In this document: positions 52,508-60,680 of the stretch, one piece after another
Position numbering within the stretch: the first letter of the stretch is position 1
How the letters are laid out: each line of letters starts with the position of its first letter
DNA from: a virus
Strand: one strand, 5' to 3'
Virus record (IMG/VR): IMGVR_UViG_3300046533_000687
Span: 1-64,000 of that record
DNA length: 64,000 bases
Position numbers and translations under genes: made by a program
The notes under the pieces: model-generated
Told to the model about the DNA's origin: nothing
What the model saw: the letters and a program-made list of their open reading frames with translations, nothing else
The model's database searches: none

Positions 52508-52594
52508 TTACCCGACATCGGACAGCTCCACCTTCACGCGAGTACCGACTCGCCACTGTGGTTCGTCATCTCCAGCCTTGAAGACGAGCGTCAT
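52508..52594 (-). pseudogene. Truncated phage gene remnant (28 codons)
   Basis: The frame MTLVFKAGDDEPQWRVGTRV ends at a TAA followed by AGGAG for the next gene. Upstream of the ATG the same frame (ISDRPLHDDR) also reads like protein, until it meets the GC-rich integrase fragment. It looks like the 3' end of a gene whose start was lost when foreign DNA arrived. Confidence 0.4.
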
Positions 52595-53117
52595 GCGGTC
52601 GTCGTGCAGCGGGCGATCCGAGATGGCGATTGACGCCGACGACGCCGGTGCCCTGCCCCCGCCGCACTTCGCGGTAGCGTTCGATCGTGTCGGTCACGAT
52701 GTCCGTGAGGCGCCAGGCGCCGAACGCCACGCTGCCGCCGGTCGGACGCGGGAGCACCGTCCCGCAGATCGTCGTGAGCGCCAAGGTGAAGGCGCCCGCC
52801 GTCGCCGCGCGCTCGACCTTCACATAGCGGTCGAGATACGTGTCGGCGAGCTGACGCAGCGTCATCTCCTCGCGCGCCTGGGGCTGGCCGAACTTGCCCG
52901 CCTTGATCGCGATCCGGATCTTCGCGGCTTCGTCCTCCGCGCCCCCCTCTCCGTTCTTCGAGTCCACATGGCGACCGAGATGCCGATCGAGGCTGAAGCG
53001 GTGATGCACGCCGGCCCATTTGAACGAAAAATGCCATCCGTGCGGGCACTTCGCCCACGCGCGGCGGGGGCAGCCGCAGACTTTCCGGAGCCCGTGGTTC
53101 GTGTGTCGTGCCTTCAT
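52566..53117 (-). pseudogene. Truncated tyrosine integrase (N-terminal half only)
   Basis: Residues 1-60 form the CGCPRRAWAKCPHGWHFSF zinc-type arm, then MTLRQLADTYLDRYVKVERA and the SAM-like core-binding domain up to GVNRHLG. The frame then runs into unrelated residues and stops at 183; the catalytic domain (R...HxxR...Y) is missing. ATGA-coupled to an HTH gene. Clearly GC-richer than the phage genes around it. It cannot be an active recombinase. Confidence 0.65.
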
Positions 53118-53815
53118 CGCGTCGTGCCTTTCGGCGGTGCGGCCTGGTTCTCGATTTCGAACGCCCGCGGCGTCGCGCGTCCGCTCCGCTCGCCGCGGGT
53201 GGTCTTGGTGAGCAGCCCCAGCCGGCGGGCCGTCGCGACGGCGGAGCGGGCCGCCGCCGCGCTGAGGCGCAGGCGCCGCGCGACGGCGGCGGTCGGCCGC
53301 GAGTTCAGCGCCGCGCAGGCCTCCGCATAGACGATCGCGACGCGGGCGTAGCGGCGCAGGTCCCGCTTGCGCCCCCGTGCGCCGCGTGTCGGGGCGGGCG
53401 CCCGGAAGCGGGCGAAGGGGACGTGTTTCAGGAACGCCGACAGCTCGCGCTCGAAGGCCCGCAGGCGAATCTTGCGCAAGACCGTCCGGGCCTGGATGCC
53501 GCCGGCCGGCACGGCCGCGTGGCTGCCGAGCACGTCCGCCGACCACCGCCCGGTCTGGGGTGTCCGCGGCTCCGCGGACGGGAACACGCGGATTTCGGCG
53601 ACGACGATTTGCGTGTCCTGCTGCTGCAGCCCGAGCCGATAGGCCGCGACCCAGTGCGCGTCGATCGCGTGCTCGAACCAGATGTCCGAGACGGACACGG
53701 CCCGCGGCGGCCGCTGCTCGTCGTGCGACGGTGCGGTGAGCGGCAGCCCCCCATAGAGCGCCTGCTCGGCGTCGTTGAGGAAGACGGTCCTATTTCGCCT
53801 CAATGATCGGCTCAC
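53114..53815 (-). CDS. HTH-type protein of the foreign GC-rich block (233 aa)
   Basis: C-terminal part (RRYARVAIVYAEACAALNSR then PTAAVARRLRLSAAAARSAV) is a helix-turn-helix region like those in genes placed before integrases in mobile elements. The N-terminal start overlaps the end of a phage gene, so the original start may be lost. Very GC-rich, unlike its neighbours. Confidence 0.5.
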   Translation of the reverse strand: MSRSLRRNRTVFLNDAEQALYGGLPLTAPSHDEQRPPRAVSVSDIWFEHAIDAHWVAAYRLGLQQQDTQIVVAEIRVFPSAEPRTPQTGRWSADVLGSHAAVPAGGIQARTVLRKIRLRAFERELSAFLKHVPFARFRAPAPTRGARGRKRDLRRYARVAIVYAEACAALNSRPTAAVARRLRLSAAAARSAVATARRLGLLTKTTRGERSGRATPRAFEIENQAAPPKGTTR

Positions 53816-54050
53816 GCGCCGCGAACGCCGCGCGGTGTGTTTGATATGTAGATTGATAGTGCTCGGCCAGCGGCTCGCGGCCGAAGCCCGAGACGACCTC
53901 GTGCCCGCAGGCTGGACACTTGTATTTGTCGGCGTCCCACAGCTTGTAGGGCGAGCCGTCTTCCATCTGCTCTTCGACCGTGACGCCGTTCTTCGCGACG
54001 CGCATGAAGGTGCCGCATGGGACGCAGACGAGGTTGCTGGTGGTGGGCAT
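53790..54050 (-). CDS. Zinc-ribbon protein (86 aa)
   Basis: ATG 54050 overlaps the previous stop (TAATG). Contains CVPC and CPACGHE, a zinc ribbon, with a helical C-terminus. Possible RNA polymerase or DNA-binding accessory; not recognised. Its end lies at the edge of the foreign block. Confidence 0.6.
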   Translation of the reverse strand: MPTTSNLVCVPCGTFMRVAKNGVTVEEQMEDGSPYKLWDADKYKCPACGHEVVSGFGREPLAEHYQSTYQTHRAAFAAREPIIEAK

Positions 54051-54394
54051 TAGACCACCTCCTTCGTCGCACGATCCTCTTCGCTTGTCGACCACGCTCC
54101 GCCGTGTTCCTCACGCTGAGAGTTGAAGAAGGCGATGCACGCGTCGACACCCTGCTCGGCGAGGGCACTGTAATCTTGACGATAGTCGCCGATGAGGATG
54201 CGAAAGCGATGCGCCTCGTCTTCGGTGACCAAGGCCGTTTCAGGCAATTCCTTGGTCAAGTCTTCATCGCCACCTAGCAGCTGCGCGAGGGAGCCTAGCA
54301 CCTGATTCAGCTCGCCAAACCGTTTCCGGTAGGAGATGTAGAACGTACCGCAGTCGAGCAGTTCGTTTCCGTGTTCGGTAAGTGTGAAGGCCAT
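54050..54394 (-). CDS. Hypothetical protein (114 aa)
   Basis: TGATG start. Helical (RFGELNQVLGSLAQLLGGDE), acidic. Unknown; part of the leftward early operon. Confidence 0.55.
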   Translation of the reverse strand: MAFTLTEHGNELLDCGTFYISYRKRFGELNQVLGSLAQLLGGDEDLTKELPETALVTEDEAHRFRILIGDYRQDYSALAEQGVDACIAFFNSQREEHGGAWSTSEEDRATKEVV

Positions 54395-54618
54395 CAATCA
54401 TTCTCCGCGCTGATCGCGCACTGAACAGAGCAATATGGATGGTTGGTCTGGGCCTCGAACGGCAGTCCGCACCAGAGGCAACGCTCAACCTCGGGCAGTG
54501 CCTCGCGCGCCTCGTCGTCAAGCCTGCGGCGCTCGGCGATGGCGATGACCGATCTGGCGAACGCCTGGTCGCGGCGGTCCTGGCCGGTGCGGCCTCGGCG
54601 GAGGGGGTCGAAGGTCAT
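54394..54618 (-). CDS. Small zinc-ribbon protein (74 aa)
   Basis: Basic N-terminal helix, then CLWCGLPF and YCSVQC, a treble-clef or zinc-ribbon site. Likely nucleic-acid binding. Confidence 0.6.
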   Translation of the reverse strand: MTFDPLRRGRTGQDRRDQAFARSVIAIAERRRLDDEAREALPEVERCLWCGLPFEAQTNHPYCSVQCAISAEND

Positions 54619-54815
54619 CGCGCCACCTCGTTTCCATCCCTATCAATTCCAAGCAGGTCAAGTACTGACTGCGTCGCGTTCTGCCTGGCAGTCCACGCAT
54701 CGAGGTTGACCTTGGACTTCAGAACGACGGCAGGCGCGGAGAATCCGCAGATCGTGCAGGAAATGCGCGTCGGAAATTTTGGGTGAATGTCGAAGGTATG
54801 CTTGTGAGCAGTCAT
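54615..54815 (-). CDS. Small zinc-finger protein (66 aa)
   Basis: Early H-x3-F pattern and CTICGFS give one partial zinc site, then a helical part (LDAWTARQNATQSVLDLLG). Coupled on both sides. Unknown function. Confidence 0.5.
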   Translation of the reverse strand: MTAHKHTFDIHPKFPTRISCTICGFSAPAVVLKSKVNLDAWTARQNATQSVLDLLGIDRDGNEVAR

Positions 54816-55042
54816 CGCACACCTTCGATCGCCTTGGTAATTTCCGCAGAGCCCTCATCAGCGCGAAGATACGCAAGGTGGTAGAGGCGCAACGTTCCGT
54901 CGTCCTCGATGACCACGTATGATCCTTGTCGGATCGCGTCCTTGTCGGCTTTGTCAGGAGTGCGCTTGTCGAGCGCACGAACGTCTGCAAGAACTGCGAG
55001 ACGCTTGATTGTGACTGGGTTTCCGAAGCGGCCGTAAATCAT
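54812..55042 (-). CDS. Small hypothetical protein (76 aa)
   Basis: First gene after the promoter at 55.1 kb, with a GGGAG site. Alpha/beta (QGSYVVIEDDGTLRLYHLAY). Unrecognised. Confidence 0.6.
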   Translation of the reverse strand: MIYGRFGNPVTIKRLAVLADVRALDKRTPDKADKDAIRQGSYVVIEDDGTLRLYHLAYLRADEGSAEITKAIEGVR

Positions 55043-55089
55043 GATGTCTCCCTTCGTGGCGGCGCCCGGTTCGTCGGGTCGCGGCTGAC

Positions 55090-55143
55090 ATGGACAATAT
55101 ACTACGGATCAGACCGCCTGTACACAACTATTTTAAATAGTTG
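55090..55143 (-). promoter_or_regulatory. Second copy of the leftward promoter type
   Basis: Reading leftward: AAAATAGTTGTGTACA, 17 bases, TATATT. It has the same upstream box and spacing as the promoter at 711-760. The AACTATTTTAAATAGTT stretch forms a near-perfect palindrome, a possible operator. It would drive genes 55042 to 50407 apart from those farther right. Confidence 0.6.
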
Positions 55144-55410
55144 CTAAGTCTTTATAGATGAGCCACTTAGTGCCTCGTCGACCCGCGCGTTCCAGGCATC
55201 AGCGCCGCAATGGCAAACACCGGTAAACACTATCCTCTGATTCGCGCACATCTCCTCGTGCTCTCGCTTCGATTCCTGCAGTAAGGAGATCAGCGGCTCG
55301 GCATATGTCGCGATGATGGCCGCGATGTGCTCGACACGTGGCCTGTTACGTATGCGCGGTAGCTCGTTATAGATGTGCTGCGCGGCCTTGGACGCCCAGT
55401 CATGCAACAT
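55144..55410 (-). CDS. Hypothetical protein (88 aa)
   Basis: Helical N-terminus (LHDWASKAAQHIYNELPRIR) that resembles the start of the protein at 56345-56695 (VKDWAQEAAKELASYF), so the two may be distant paralogues. CHCGADAW near the end may bind zinc. Confidence 0.55.
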   Translation of the reverse strand: MLHDWASKAAQHIYNELPRIRNRPRVEHIAAIIATYAEPLISLLQESKREHEEMCANQRIVFTGVCHCGADAWNARVDEALSGSSIKT

Positions 55411-55573
55411 GATCCCACCTCGTCACGGTAATCCTTATCGGCCCGATGTAGAGTGACGTGATACGGCCCCTTGGAGCTTCTTGCAGCGTGCTCAGTATGC
55501 CGAACAAGAACGTGAACTCGTGAACGTTGACGCTGAATTGCCAGGTACCACTGACGCATGCATAGAGCTTCAC
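55400..55573 (-). CDS. Small hypothetical protein (57 aa)
   Basis: GTG start two bases after the previous gene; the stop overlaps the next start. Beta-rich (WQFSVNVHEFTFLFGIL, ITSLYIGPIRITVTRW). Position and overlap support it despite its length. Confidence 0.5.
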   Translation of the reverse strand: MKLYACVSGTWQFSVNVHEFTFLFGILSTLQEAPRGRITSLYIGPIRITVTRWDHVA

Positions 55574-55574
55574 T

Positions 55575-56348
55575 TCAATATCCTATCATCGGCCGCGTCA
55601 CCACGCTCGAATCCCCCTTCTCATATGCCAGCCTCACCAGCCGCTCCGCCTCCGCCTCGCCTTGCGCGTCGATGACCTGCGAGATGCACGCTGGCAGCTC
55701 GATAAACCAGCCGCTTCCATAGCCAGAGTTGATGCCCGGCGGATTCCTTCCGAGGTCCCGTGCGACGCGATCCATCAGCTTGAACGCGGCATTGGACGGG
55801 CGGCTATAGCCGTTGCTGCCCATGAGGATGCGTCGCTTGCAGATGTCGCACGTCGAGACCAGCCACTGCTGACCTGAGTAGGGCGTGAACTGCCGCTCGT
55901 ACTCCTGCGACTCCTTGAAAAGGTGCGGGCAGTCGATCTGCTTGCAGCGCAGGCAGAAGCGGATGCAGCGGCGGTCGCTGAACAGGTCGAAGGCCCACAT
56001 GGTGCCAGCGGAAGGGTTATCAATCTGCTCAGATCGTGGTCGGCGGTCATTATGCCAGGCATCGTATTCTTGGTTCCGCCATTCCAGCGACGCGTTGACC
56101 CACTTGTGCTCGCGGTAGAGGAAGTTGTGCGCCTTGCGGTTGTTGATGCTATGCAGCTCGGCGGTGTTCTTCTCGTCGTAGAGGCCGTCGATGGAGGTGA
56201 TGATGATCATTTTACTCTCCGCGTGCCACGAGATAGGATGCCCGCATACACCGCAGTGCCTGTCGGAGCTTAGGTTTCGAGGGGCTGACGCCTGCGTATG
56301 ACCACAGACCGCGCCACCGCCACGCCAATTAGGATCGTCTGATATCAT
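55575..56348 (-). CDS. Cysteine-containing hypothetical protein (257 aa)
   Basis: ATG 56348 has GGGAGG before it. Zinc-type pairs: HCGVCGH early, FCLRCKQIDC in the middle, STCDICKRR later. C-terminal helix. A second start (MIIITSIDG) with its own GGAGAG lies in frame near 56211, so a short form may exist. Unknown function. Confidence 0.6.
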   Translation of the reverse strand: MISDDPNWRGGGAVCGHTQASAPRNLSSDRHCGVCGHPISWHAESKMIIITSIDGLYDEKNTAELHSINNRKAHNFLYREHKWVNASLEWRNQEYDAWHNDRRPRSEQIDNPSAGTMWAFDLFSDRRCIRFCLRCKQIDCPHLFKESQEYERQFTPYSGQQWLVSTCDICKRRILMGSNGYSRPSNAAFKLMDRVARDLGRNPPGINSGYGSGWFIELPACISQVIDAQGEAEAERLVRLAYEKGDSSVVTRPMIGY

Positions 56349-56695
56349 TTCGCCTCCCACCTGACGCATCCGAAGTCGTGCTGCGTTCGCATCCGGAAGT
56401 TGATCTTTTCACCTCCGTCATACATGACCCGAGCGACCATCGTCGGCAGCGTGCACTCGGCCGTATTGACGGACGTCACGGTGTCGAGGTCCCAGTGCTT
56501 GCACGTCTCGCACCGTGGCACTGGCATGTAGGCTGTGTCGGGGAGCATGGGGCAGTGCTTGAGGATGATCGTCCTATAACTATCTGCAACACGCTGTCGC
56601 TGTTCGTCGGTCACATACGAGTCGCGTCCAGGCCCGAAGGAAAAATAGCTAGCAAGTTCCTTTGCGGCTTCCTGCGCCCAGTCCTTCACGATCAT
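56345..56695 (-). CDS. Zinc-binding hypothetical protein (116 aa)
   Basis: ATGA-coupled to the helicase. N-terminal helix VKDWAQEAAKELASYF, then CETCKHW and later cysteines (one metal site). Similar N-terminus to the 88-residue protein. Confidence 0.6.
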   Translation of the reverse strand: MIVKDWAQEAAKELASYFSFGPGRDSYVTDEQRQRVADSYRTIILKHCPMLPDTAYMPVPRCETCKHWDLDTVTSVNTAECTLPTMVARVMYDGGEKINFRMRTQHDFGCVRWEAK

Positions 56696-58404
56696 TCTTC
56701 CTCCAGCGTCCGCACCCACCCGCTCACCGTCAGGTCGTTGATGTTCATCTTCCCGAGGCGGTGCAGGATGACGTGATGATCGATCGTCTTTTGCCCGCGC
56801 GGCCCGACCGCCACCAGATAGAAGAAGCTGACCGGCCCCGTCTGTCCCGTGCGGTTCACTCGCGCGTCGCCCTGGCGCTTCTTCCATGGCGAGAAGTCGT
56901 ACGAGATGTCGAGTACCGTGCGGCACGCCGTGAAGTTCAGGCCCATCGCGCCGGTGCCCTGCGTCGCGCCGACCGTTGCCGGACCGACGGGTGCGGTCTT
57001 CGGATGGAGCAGTCGCAGCGCGAAGTCGCGCTCGGCCTTCTGATTCATCTCGCCGTCGAGGACCTTCTGGCCGCAGGCCGCGCCGACCGGGATGCTTGGA
57101 TGTGCCAGCTGCTCTTCCTTCAGGTACCGTTTCAGCTCGGGCACGAACCGGCACCAGGTCAATAATTTGAGGTTCGGATACCGCTTCAGCAGCTCAGCAT
57201 GCCACTCGAGCGTGAAGTCGAGCTTCTCGCGGCCTATCTCTTGGACCGTTAGCTGCGGATTCCACAGCCGATGCTCCTGCCTGTCCACTTCACCCTTGCT
57301 GATCGGCTCGGACAATCCATCGAACCAGAGATCCGGGACATTGGTGCTGACTTCATCTATCCCCGCATCCTCCACCCCTCCCAAGAATCCGCTCGTGATC
57401 TGCGCCAGCCGGATCGTCTTCACCGCCGCCGTCCGCGCTGTCGCCACGCCCGACTTCAGCCACACGACCATCTCGTTCCGCATCGCGACGTAGTGCTTCC
57501 ACGTCTCCTTCGTCAGCGTCACCTCCAGGCACACGGGCGGCAGGGCGAAGTCGACGCCGAAGTCCTTCGCCTCGCGGCGCAGCACGTAGGGCGCCAGCCG
57601 CTGCTGGAGGTCCTTGACCCCTTCTTCCGACCACCCGGCGATGTTCTGCACGACGCTGCCGTAGCGGACCATCGGCTTGCCGCGCTCGAGTACCGGCTCC
57701 TGGACCGCATAGCGCGCCTTGAAGTGCGTGACATACTTGCAGTCGAGGATCGACGGGTGCAGCAGGTTCGCCTGGCTGAACAGGTCCAGCGGACTCTCGG
57801 CCACGGGCGTGCCGTTGAGCTCGAGGATGCGGCCGCAGCGCGGCACGCCGAGCACCGGCCGCTTCCTGACGTTTGCCTGCCAGCGCAGGAGCATGCAGGC
57901 TTCGGTCTGCGCCGAGGCATGGCCGCGCACGGCGGAGGATTCGTCGAGGATGAGCATGGTCTTCGGGCCGCAGTAGGCCAGGAGCACCTCGAGATTCTGT
58001 CGGCTGCGGATATATTCGTAGTTGGTGACGATGATGCGCAGCGGGCTAGCATCCTTCGGTCCGTGCTCCCACTGCCGGATCTTGCTGTGATACTCGCTGA
58101 CGATGACGCGCTTGTCTTCGAACGCCTGCTCGTAGATCTGACCGAGATCCTTGTCGAACCAGACCTTCGGCCGCACGGCAGCTGGCGCGACGATGATGAC
58201 GCGGTCGATGAGGTCGGCGTCGTGCAGGAACTGCGCGGCGATCAGCGCCTGAGCAGATTTCATCCCGCCCATATCGTCAGCGAGCAGCGCGTAGGGATGG
58301 TCGAGCAGGAACTGCACGCCAATCTTCACGTGCTCAGGTGGCGGACTCCAGAAGCCTGGCTCACCTGGCACCCACACGGAGCGGCAGCGGGAGAAGTCGA
58401 TCAT
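56692..58404 (-). CDS. SF2 helicase (SNF2-like, 570 aa)
   Basis: Motif I region LLADDMGGMKSAQALIA (41-57), motif II LILDESSAV (151-159), motif III-like ELNGTP, and motif VI QGDARVNRTGQ near the C-terminus place it with SNF2-type phage helicases. Motif I reads MGGMKS rather than the usual MGLGKT, so ATP binding may be altered. Such helicases act in replication start or recombination. Confidence 0.82.
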   Translation of the reverse strand: MIDFSRCRSVWVPGEPGFWSPPPEHVKIGVQFLLDHPYALLADDMGGMKSAQALIAAQFLHDADLIDRVIIVAPAAVRPKVWFDKDLGQIYEQAFEDKRVIVSEYHSKIRQWEHGPKDASPLRIIVTNYEYIRSRQNLEVLLAYCGPKTMLILDESSAVRGHASAQTEACMLLRWQANVRKRPVLGVPRCGRILELNGTPVAESPLDLFSQANLLHPSILDCKYVTHFKARYAVQEPVLERGKPMVRYGSVVQNIAGWSEEGVKDLQQRLAPYVLRREAKDFGVDFALPPVCLEVTLTKETWKHYVAMRNEMVVWLKSGVATARTAAVKTIRLAQITSGFLGGVEDAGIDEVSTNVPDLWFDGLSEPISKGEVDRQEHRLWNPQLTVQEIGREKLDFTLEWHAELLKRYPNLKLLTWCRFVPELKRYLKEEQLAHPSIPVGAACGQKVLDGEMNQKAERDFALRLLHPKTAPVGPATVGATQGTGAMGLNFTACRTVLDISYDFSPWKKRQGDARVNRTGQTGPVSFFYLVAVGPRGQKTIDHHVILHRLGKMNINDLTVSGWVRTLEEE

Positions 58405-58577
58405 CGACTCTCCAGCTGCGCCTGAAAGTGCCTGATATTCTCCGCCTGGATCTCGAGCCGCTGCTGCTGCTGATCGATGATGTGCTCGAGGTGGCAGATG
58501 CTACGCTTCAGCTGCGCGTTGTCCTGCTTGAGCTGCGCGTTCTCTGCTCGCAACTTCGATATGGTGATGTCGTTCAT
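58401..58577 (-). CDS. Small coiled-coil protein (58 aa)
   Basis: Strong heptads (SKLRAENAQLKQDNAQLKRS and a Gln-rich stretch). Both ends overlap neighbours by ATGA. May form dimers with the similar coiled-coil proteins next to it. Confidence 0.6.
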   Translation of the reverse strand: MNDITISKLRAENAQLKQDNAQLKRSICHLEHIIDQQQQRLEIQAENIRHFQAQLESR

Positions 58578-58939
58578 GTGTTCTTCAACTCGTCTTCCAG
58601 TTCTCGGATGTGCGCGGCCATGGACTCGTTGTTCACCTCGCGGTCGTCGATGATCTGCTGAATATCTGCCTTGAGCGCGGCGTTCTCCTGCTGGAGACGG
58701 GAGACGTCGGCCTCGGCTAACTCGCAGCGTTCAAGGACGTTATGGTCGCACCACTTCATCCATTTGTCTGGACTATGGAGTAATTCAAGTGCTTGATGGA
58801 GCGCCTCGCGGAGACGGGAGACTTCGGCCAACAGAAAATGAATATCATCGGTATGTTTGAACGTGCCGATGTAGTAATCAGTCGCCAGATTCTCAGCAAT
58901 TCGCTGGAGGCGTGTGGGGGTGTCGTCAGGCTCACTCAT
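58574..58939 (-). CDS. Coiled-coil protein (121 aa)
   Basis: ATG 58939 chosen. Starts SEPDDTPTRLQRIAENLATD, then helices FLLAEVSRLREALHQALELL and a C-terminal heptad region. FLLAEVxRLREAL is shared with the next gene, so the two arose by duplication. Confidence 0.6.
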   Translation of the reverse strand: MSEPDDTPTRLQRIAENLATDYYIGTFKHTDDIHFLLAEVSRLREALHQALELLHSPDKWMKWCDHNVLERCELAEADVSRLQQENAALKADIQQIIDDREVNNESMAAHIRELEDELKNT

Positions 58940-59344
58940 GGGTCCAAGCCTCCGCAAGTTCTGCGAGGTGTGCGAGTCGGGCATCCTGCACCGCTATTCG
59001 GTTCTGCGCCTCTTGGAGCGCCTCGCGGAGACGGGTGACTTCGGCCAGCAGGAATTGCACGTCGGTATTGATGTCGGCCTGATCTTGCCACCGCTTCTCT
59101 ATCTCATCGAGACGTGTGGGGGTGTCGTCAGGGGCGACGGGCGCGGGGCGATGAACAGGGCAATCCTTCGCATCGCTAAACGGTCCTGTGCAGCGCGGGG
59201 TGTCGTCAGGGGCGACGGAAGGCGACTCGATGGGCGCTTTACACGCGGTCGGCTCGTGAGCCAACCGGACTGCCTTATTCGGATATTCGGCAGACGCCAT
59301 CGAATCACCATCACTCGCTCGCGGGGTGTCGTCAGGGGCGACGG
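58919..59344. repeat. GGTGTCGTCAGGGGCGACGG direct repeats
   Basis: The 20-mer is exact at 59121-59140, 59199-59218 and 59325-59344, with partial copies at 58919 and 59584. On the minus strand it encodes VAPDDTP. Identical DNA for a short motif in otherwise different contexts points to recent spread by slippage or recombination. Confidence 0.7.
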
Positions 59345-59357
59345 GCGGCTTAGTCAT
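58932..59357 (-). CDS. Coiled-coil protein with VAPDDTP repeats (141 aa)
   Basis: N-terminal half has three VAPDDTP units at intervals of about 42 and 27 residues in a disordered, Pro-rich region. The C-terminal half matches the previous protein (FLLAEVTRLREALQEAQNRI). GAGGAA site before ATG. Function unknown. Confidence 0.6.
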   Translation of the reverse strand: MTKPPVAPDDTPRASDGDSMASAEYPNKAVRLAHEPTACKAPIESPSVAPDDTPRCTGPFSDAKDCPVHRPAPVAPDDTPTRLDEIEKRWQDQADINTDVQFLLAEVTRLREALQEAQNRIAVQDARLAHLAELAEAWTHE

Positions 59358-59718
59358 GCGTTCCTCGTGGTGGATTTTGATGTGGCGGAATCAATCCCTC
59401 GTCCTCACAGCGGAGGCAGGAATCGTCTCCGTTGTTGATCCATGCCTCGTCGTCGTCGCTCACCGAGACCCAGCCGGGACAGCCGCAAATTAAGGGCTGC
59501 CCATCATAGAACCAGTTGAAACGGTCGGCTTCAGCGCCTACATCGCCGCAACAAGGACACTCAAGTGTGTCCGGTTTTCGCGTGGTGTCGTCAGGGGGGC
59601 GGGACGCGGCGGTCATCGGCTGCACCTCAGCTCTCGTTAAGGGCTTGCTGCACGTCGGACAGATATTCCAGCGCGTCGGCGCTTGCAGACCATGTTCTGA
59701 ACAATGCCAGATGCTCAT
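59350..59718 (-). CDS. Double zinc-ribbon protein (122 aa)
   Basis: CPTCSKP and H/C near the start, CPCCGDVG, CGCPGW and CLRCED later: two zinc sites. PPDDTTRKP in the linker is a variant of the VAPDDTP motif. Early-type gene. Confidence 0.6.
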   Translation of the reverse strand: MSIWHCSEHGLQAPTRWNICPTCSKPLTRAEVQPMTAASRPPDDTTRKPDTLECPCCGDVGAEADRFNWFYDGQPLICGCPGWVSVSDDDEAWINNGDDSCLRCEDEGLIPPHQNPPRGTHD

Positions 59719-59730
59719 GGGTCGGTCCTC

Positions 59731-59847
59731 TCAGTGCCCGCCGCCAACTCGATAGATCGCAGTCAGAACATGCCGGAAGGTCGGTTCCGGGGCAAGTCCC
59801 CACCACAACTCGACCGCAACCAAAAGAACAATCCATACTCGGCTCAT
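59731..59847 (-). CDS. Membrane microprotein (38 aa)
   Basis: ATGA overlap with the gene before. SRVWIVLLVAVELWWGLA is a short membrane helix, followed by a polar tail. Supported by coupling only. Confidence 0.45.
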   Translation of the reverse strand: MSRVWIVLLVAVELWWGLAPEPTFRHVLTAIYRVGGGH

Positions 59848-60074
59848 GGCTGCTCCTTGGGGCCGTCGGCGGCGTCGGTAATCGCCACATCCAGAGCCAC
59901 GCGCACATCGAGTGATTCCGGTTGATGTGGGTGGCCCTCCCACTCCACGGTATGGAGAAACGCTAACGCCTGCCGCGCAGCCACAAGTAGGGCATCGCGT
60001 TGCTTGATCAATTGTGACCGCTGGACGGAGAGGTCGTGAATCGCCATGTCCTGAAAGTCGTATTGCGGTTCCAT
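59844..60074 (-). CDS. Hypothetical protein (76 aa)
   Basis: Helical (QRSQLIKQRDALLVAARQAL) with a C-terminal ADGPKEQP like the ADGPAPKEEK end of the next upstream gene. Similar short proteins are common in phage early regions. Unknown. Confidence 0.55.
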   Translation of the reverse strand: MEPQYDFQDMAIHDLSVQRSQLIKQRDALLVAARQALAFLHTVEWEGHPHQPESLDVRVALDVAITDAADGPKEQP

Positions 60075-60284
60075 CTACTTCTCCTCCTTGGGGGCGGGGC
60101 CGTCGGCCTGCGCCCAATGCACGACCACGAAGTCCTCGATGCAATTCTCGTGATTGATCATCGCGTCCTTGCCAACCTTCCGCATCTGTTCACACCAATA
60201 CGGCCAGTAGTCGCGGAGGATGTCGGCCTCGGTCACGACATACTCACCGCTCGGATCTTGGTAGCGCCAGCGACTTTCGGGCAT
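60075..60284 (-). CDS. Hypothetical protein (69 aa)
   Basis: ATG 60284 with AGGAAG upstream. WRYQDPSGEYVVTEADILRD followed by YWPYW forms a compact aromatic-rich domain. Longer in-frame reading to 60407 is possible but overlaps the next gene fully. Unknown function. Confidence 0.55.
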   Translation of the reverse strand: MPESRWRYQDPSGEYVVTEADILRDYWPYWCEQMRKVGKDAMINHENCIEDFVVVHWAQADGPAPKEEK

Positions 60285-60436
60285 AGGGGCTTCCTGAACT
60301 TTCTCGGCTTCGGCCGCATCGACAGCAGCATCAGCACAACTGCTCGGTGAAACCGCTCGTGACGTTCGCGACCTGTCCCCTGCGAGGGATTTGTCGCCAA
60401 CATCCACAGTTCGTGAGCGATCCAGTCAGCTTCCAT
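60233..60436 (-). CDS. Small basic protein (67 aa)
   Basis: Start overlaps the previous stop. EADWIAHELWMLATN then RHERFHRAVVLMLLSMRPKP is a helical, basic protein. The overlap of 52 bases with the next gene is larger than usual here, which lowers confidence. Confidence 0.45.
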   Translation of the reverse strand: MEADWIAHELWMLATNPSQGTGRERHERFHRAVVLMLLSMRPKPRKFRKPLCPKVAGATKIRAVSMS

Positions 60437-60680
60437 CGTCTGCTTTCAAGGGGCCGTCGGCCTGCGCGAGGGCGGCGCGAATGGCGGTGTGCCACTGATA
60501 GGCAGACTTGTCCGCAAGAATGGCCCGCAACAGATCCTCCAGCGCGGGCAGCGCCACGAAGGCGCGGGCGTCGGCTTCCTCACAGACCACGGCCACGATA
60601 CGACCACCGCCCAGCACGAGCCATCCGCCCATGAGGTCGCTGTATTCCACGGTGAGCGGGGCGGGTGTCCTCGGCATCAT
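60426..60680 (-). CDS. Hypothetical protein (84 aa)
   Basis: YSDLMGGWLVLGGGRIVAVV then helices (ALPALEDLLRAILADKSAYQ). Ends ADGPLKADDGS. Unrecognised. Confidence 0.55.
   Translation of the reverse strand: MMPRTPAPLTVEYSDLMGGWLVLGGGRIVAVVCEEADARAFVALPALEDLLRAILADKSAYQWHTAIRAALAQADGPLKADDGS

Noticed and set aside
52566-53117. Active integrase and temperate lifestyle
   Set aside because: Catalytic domain missing; no attachment site or repressor module recognised in the window.
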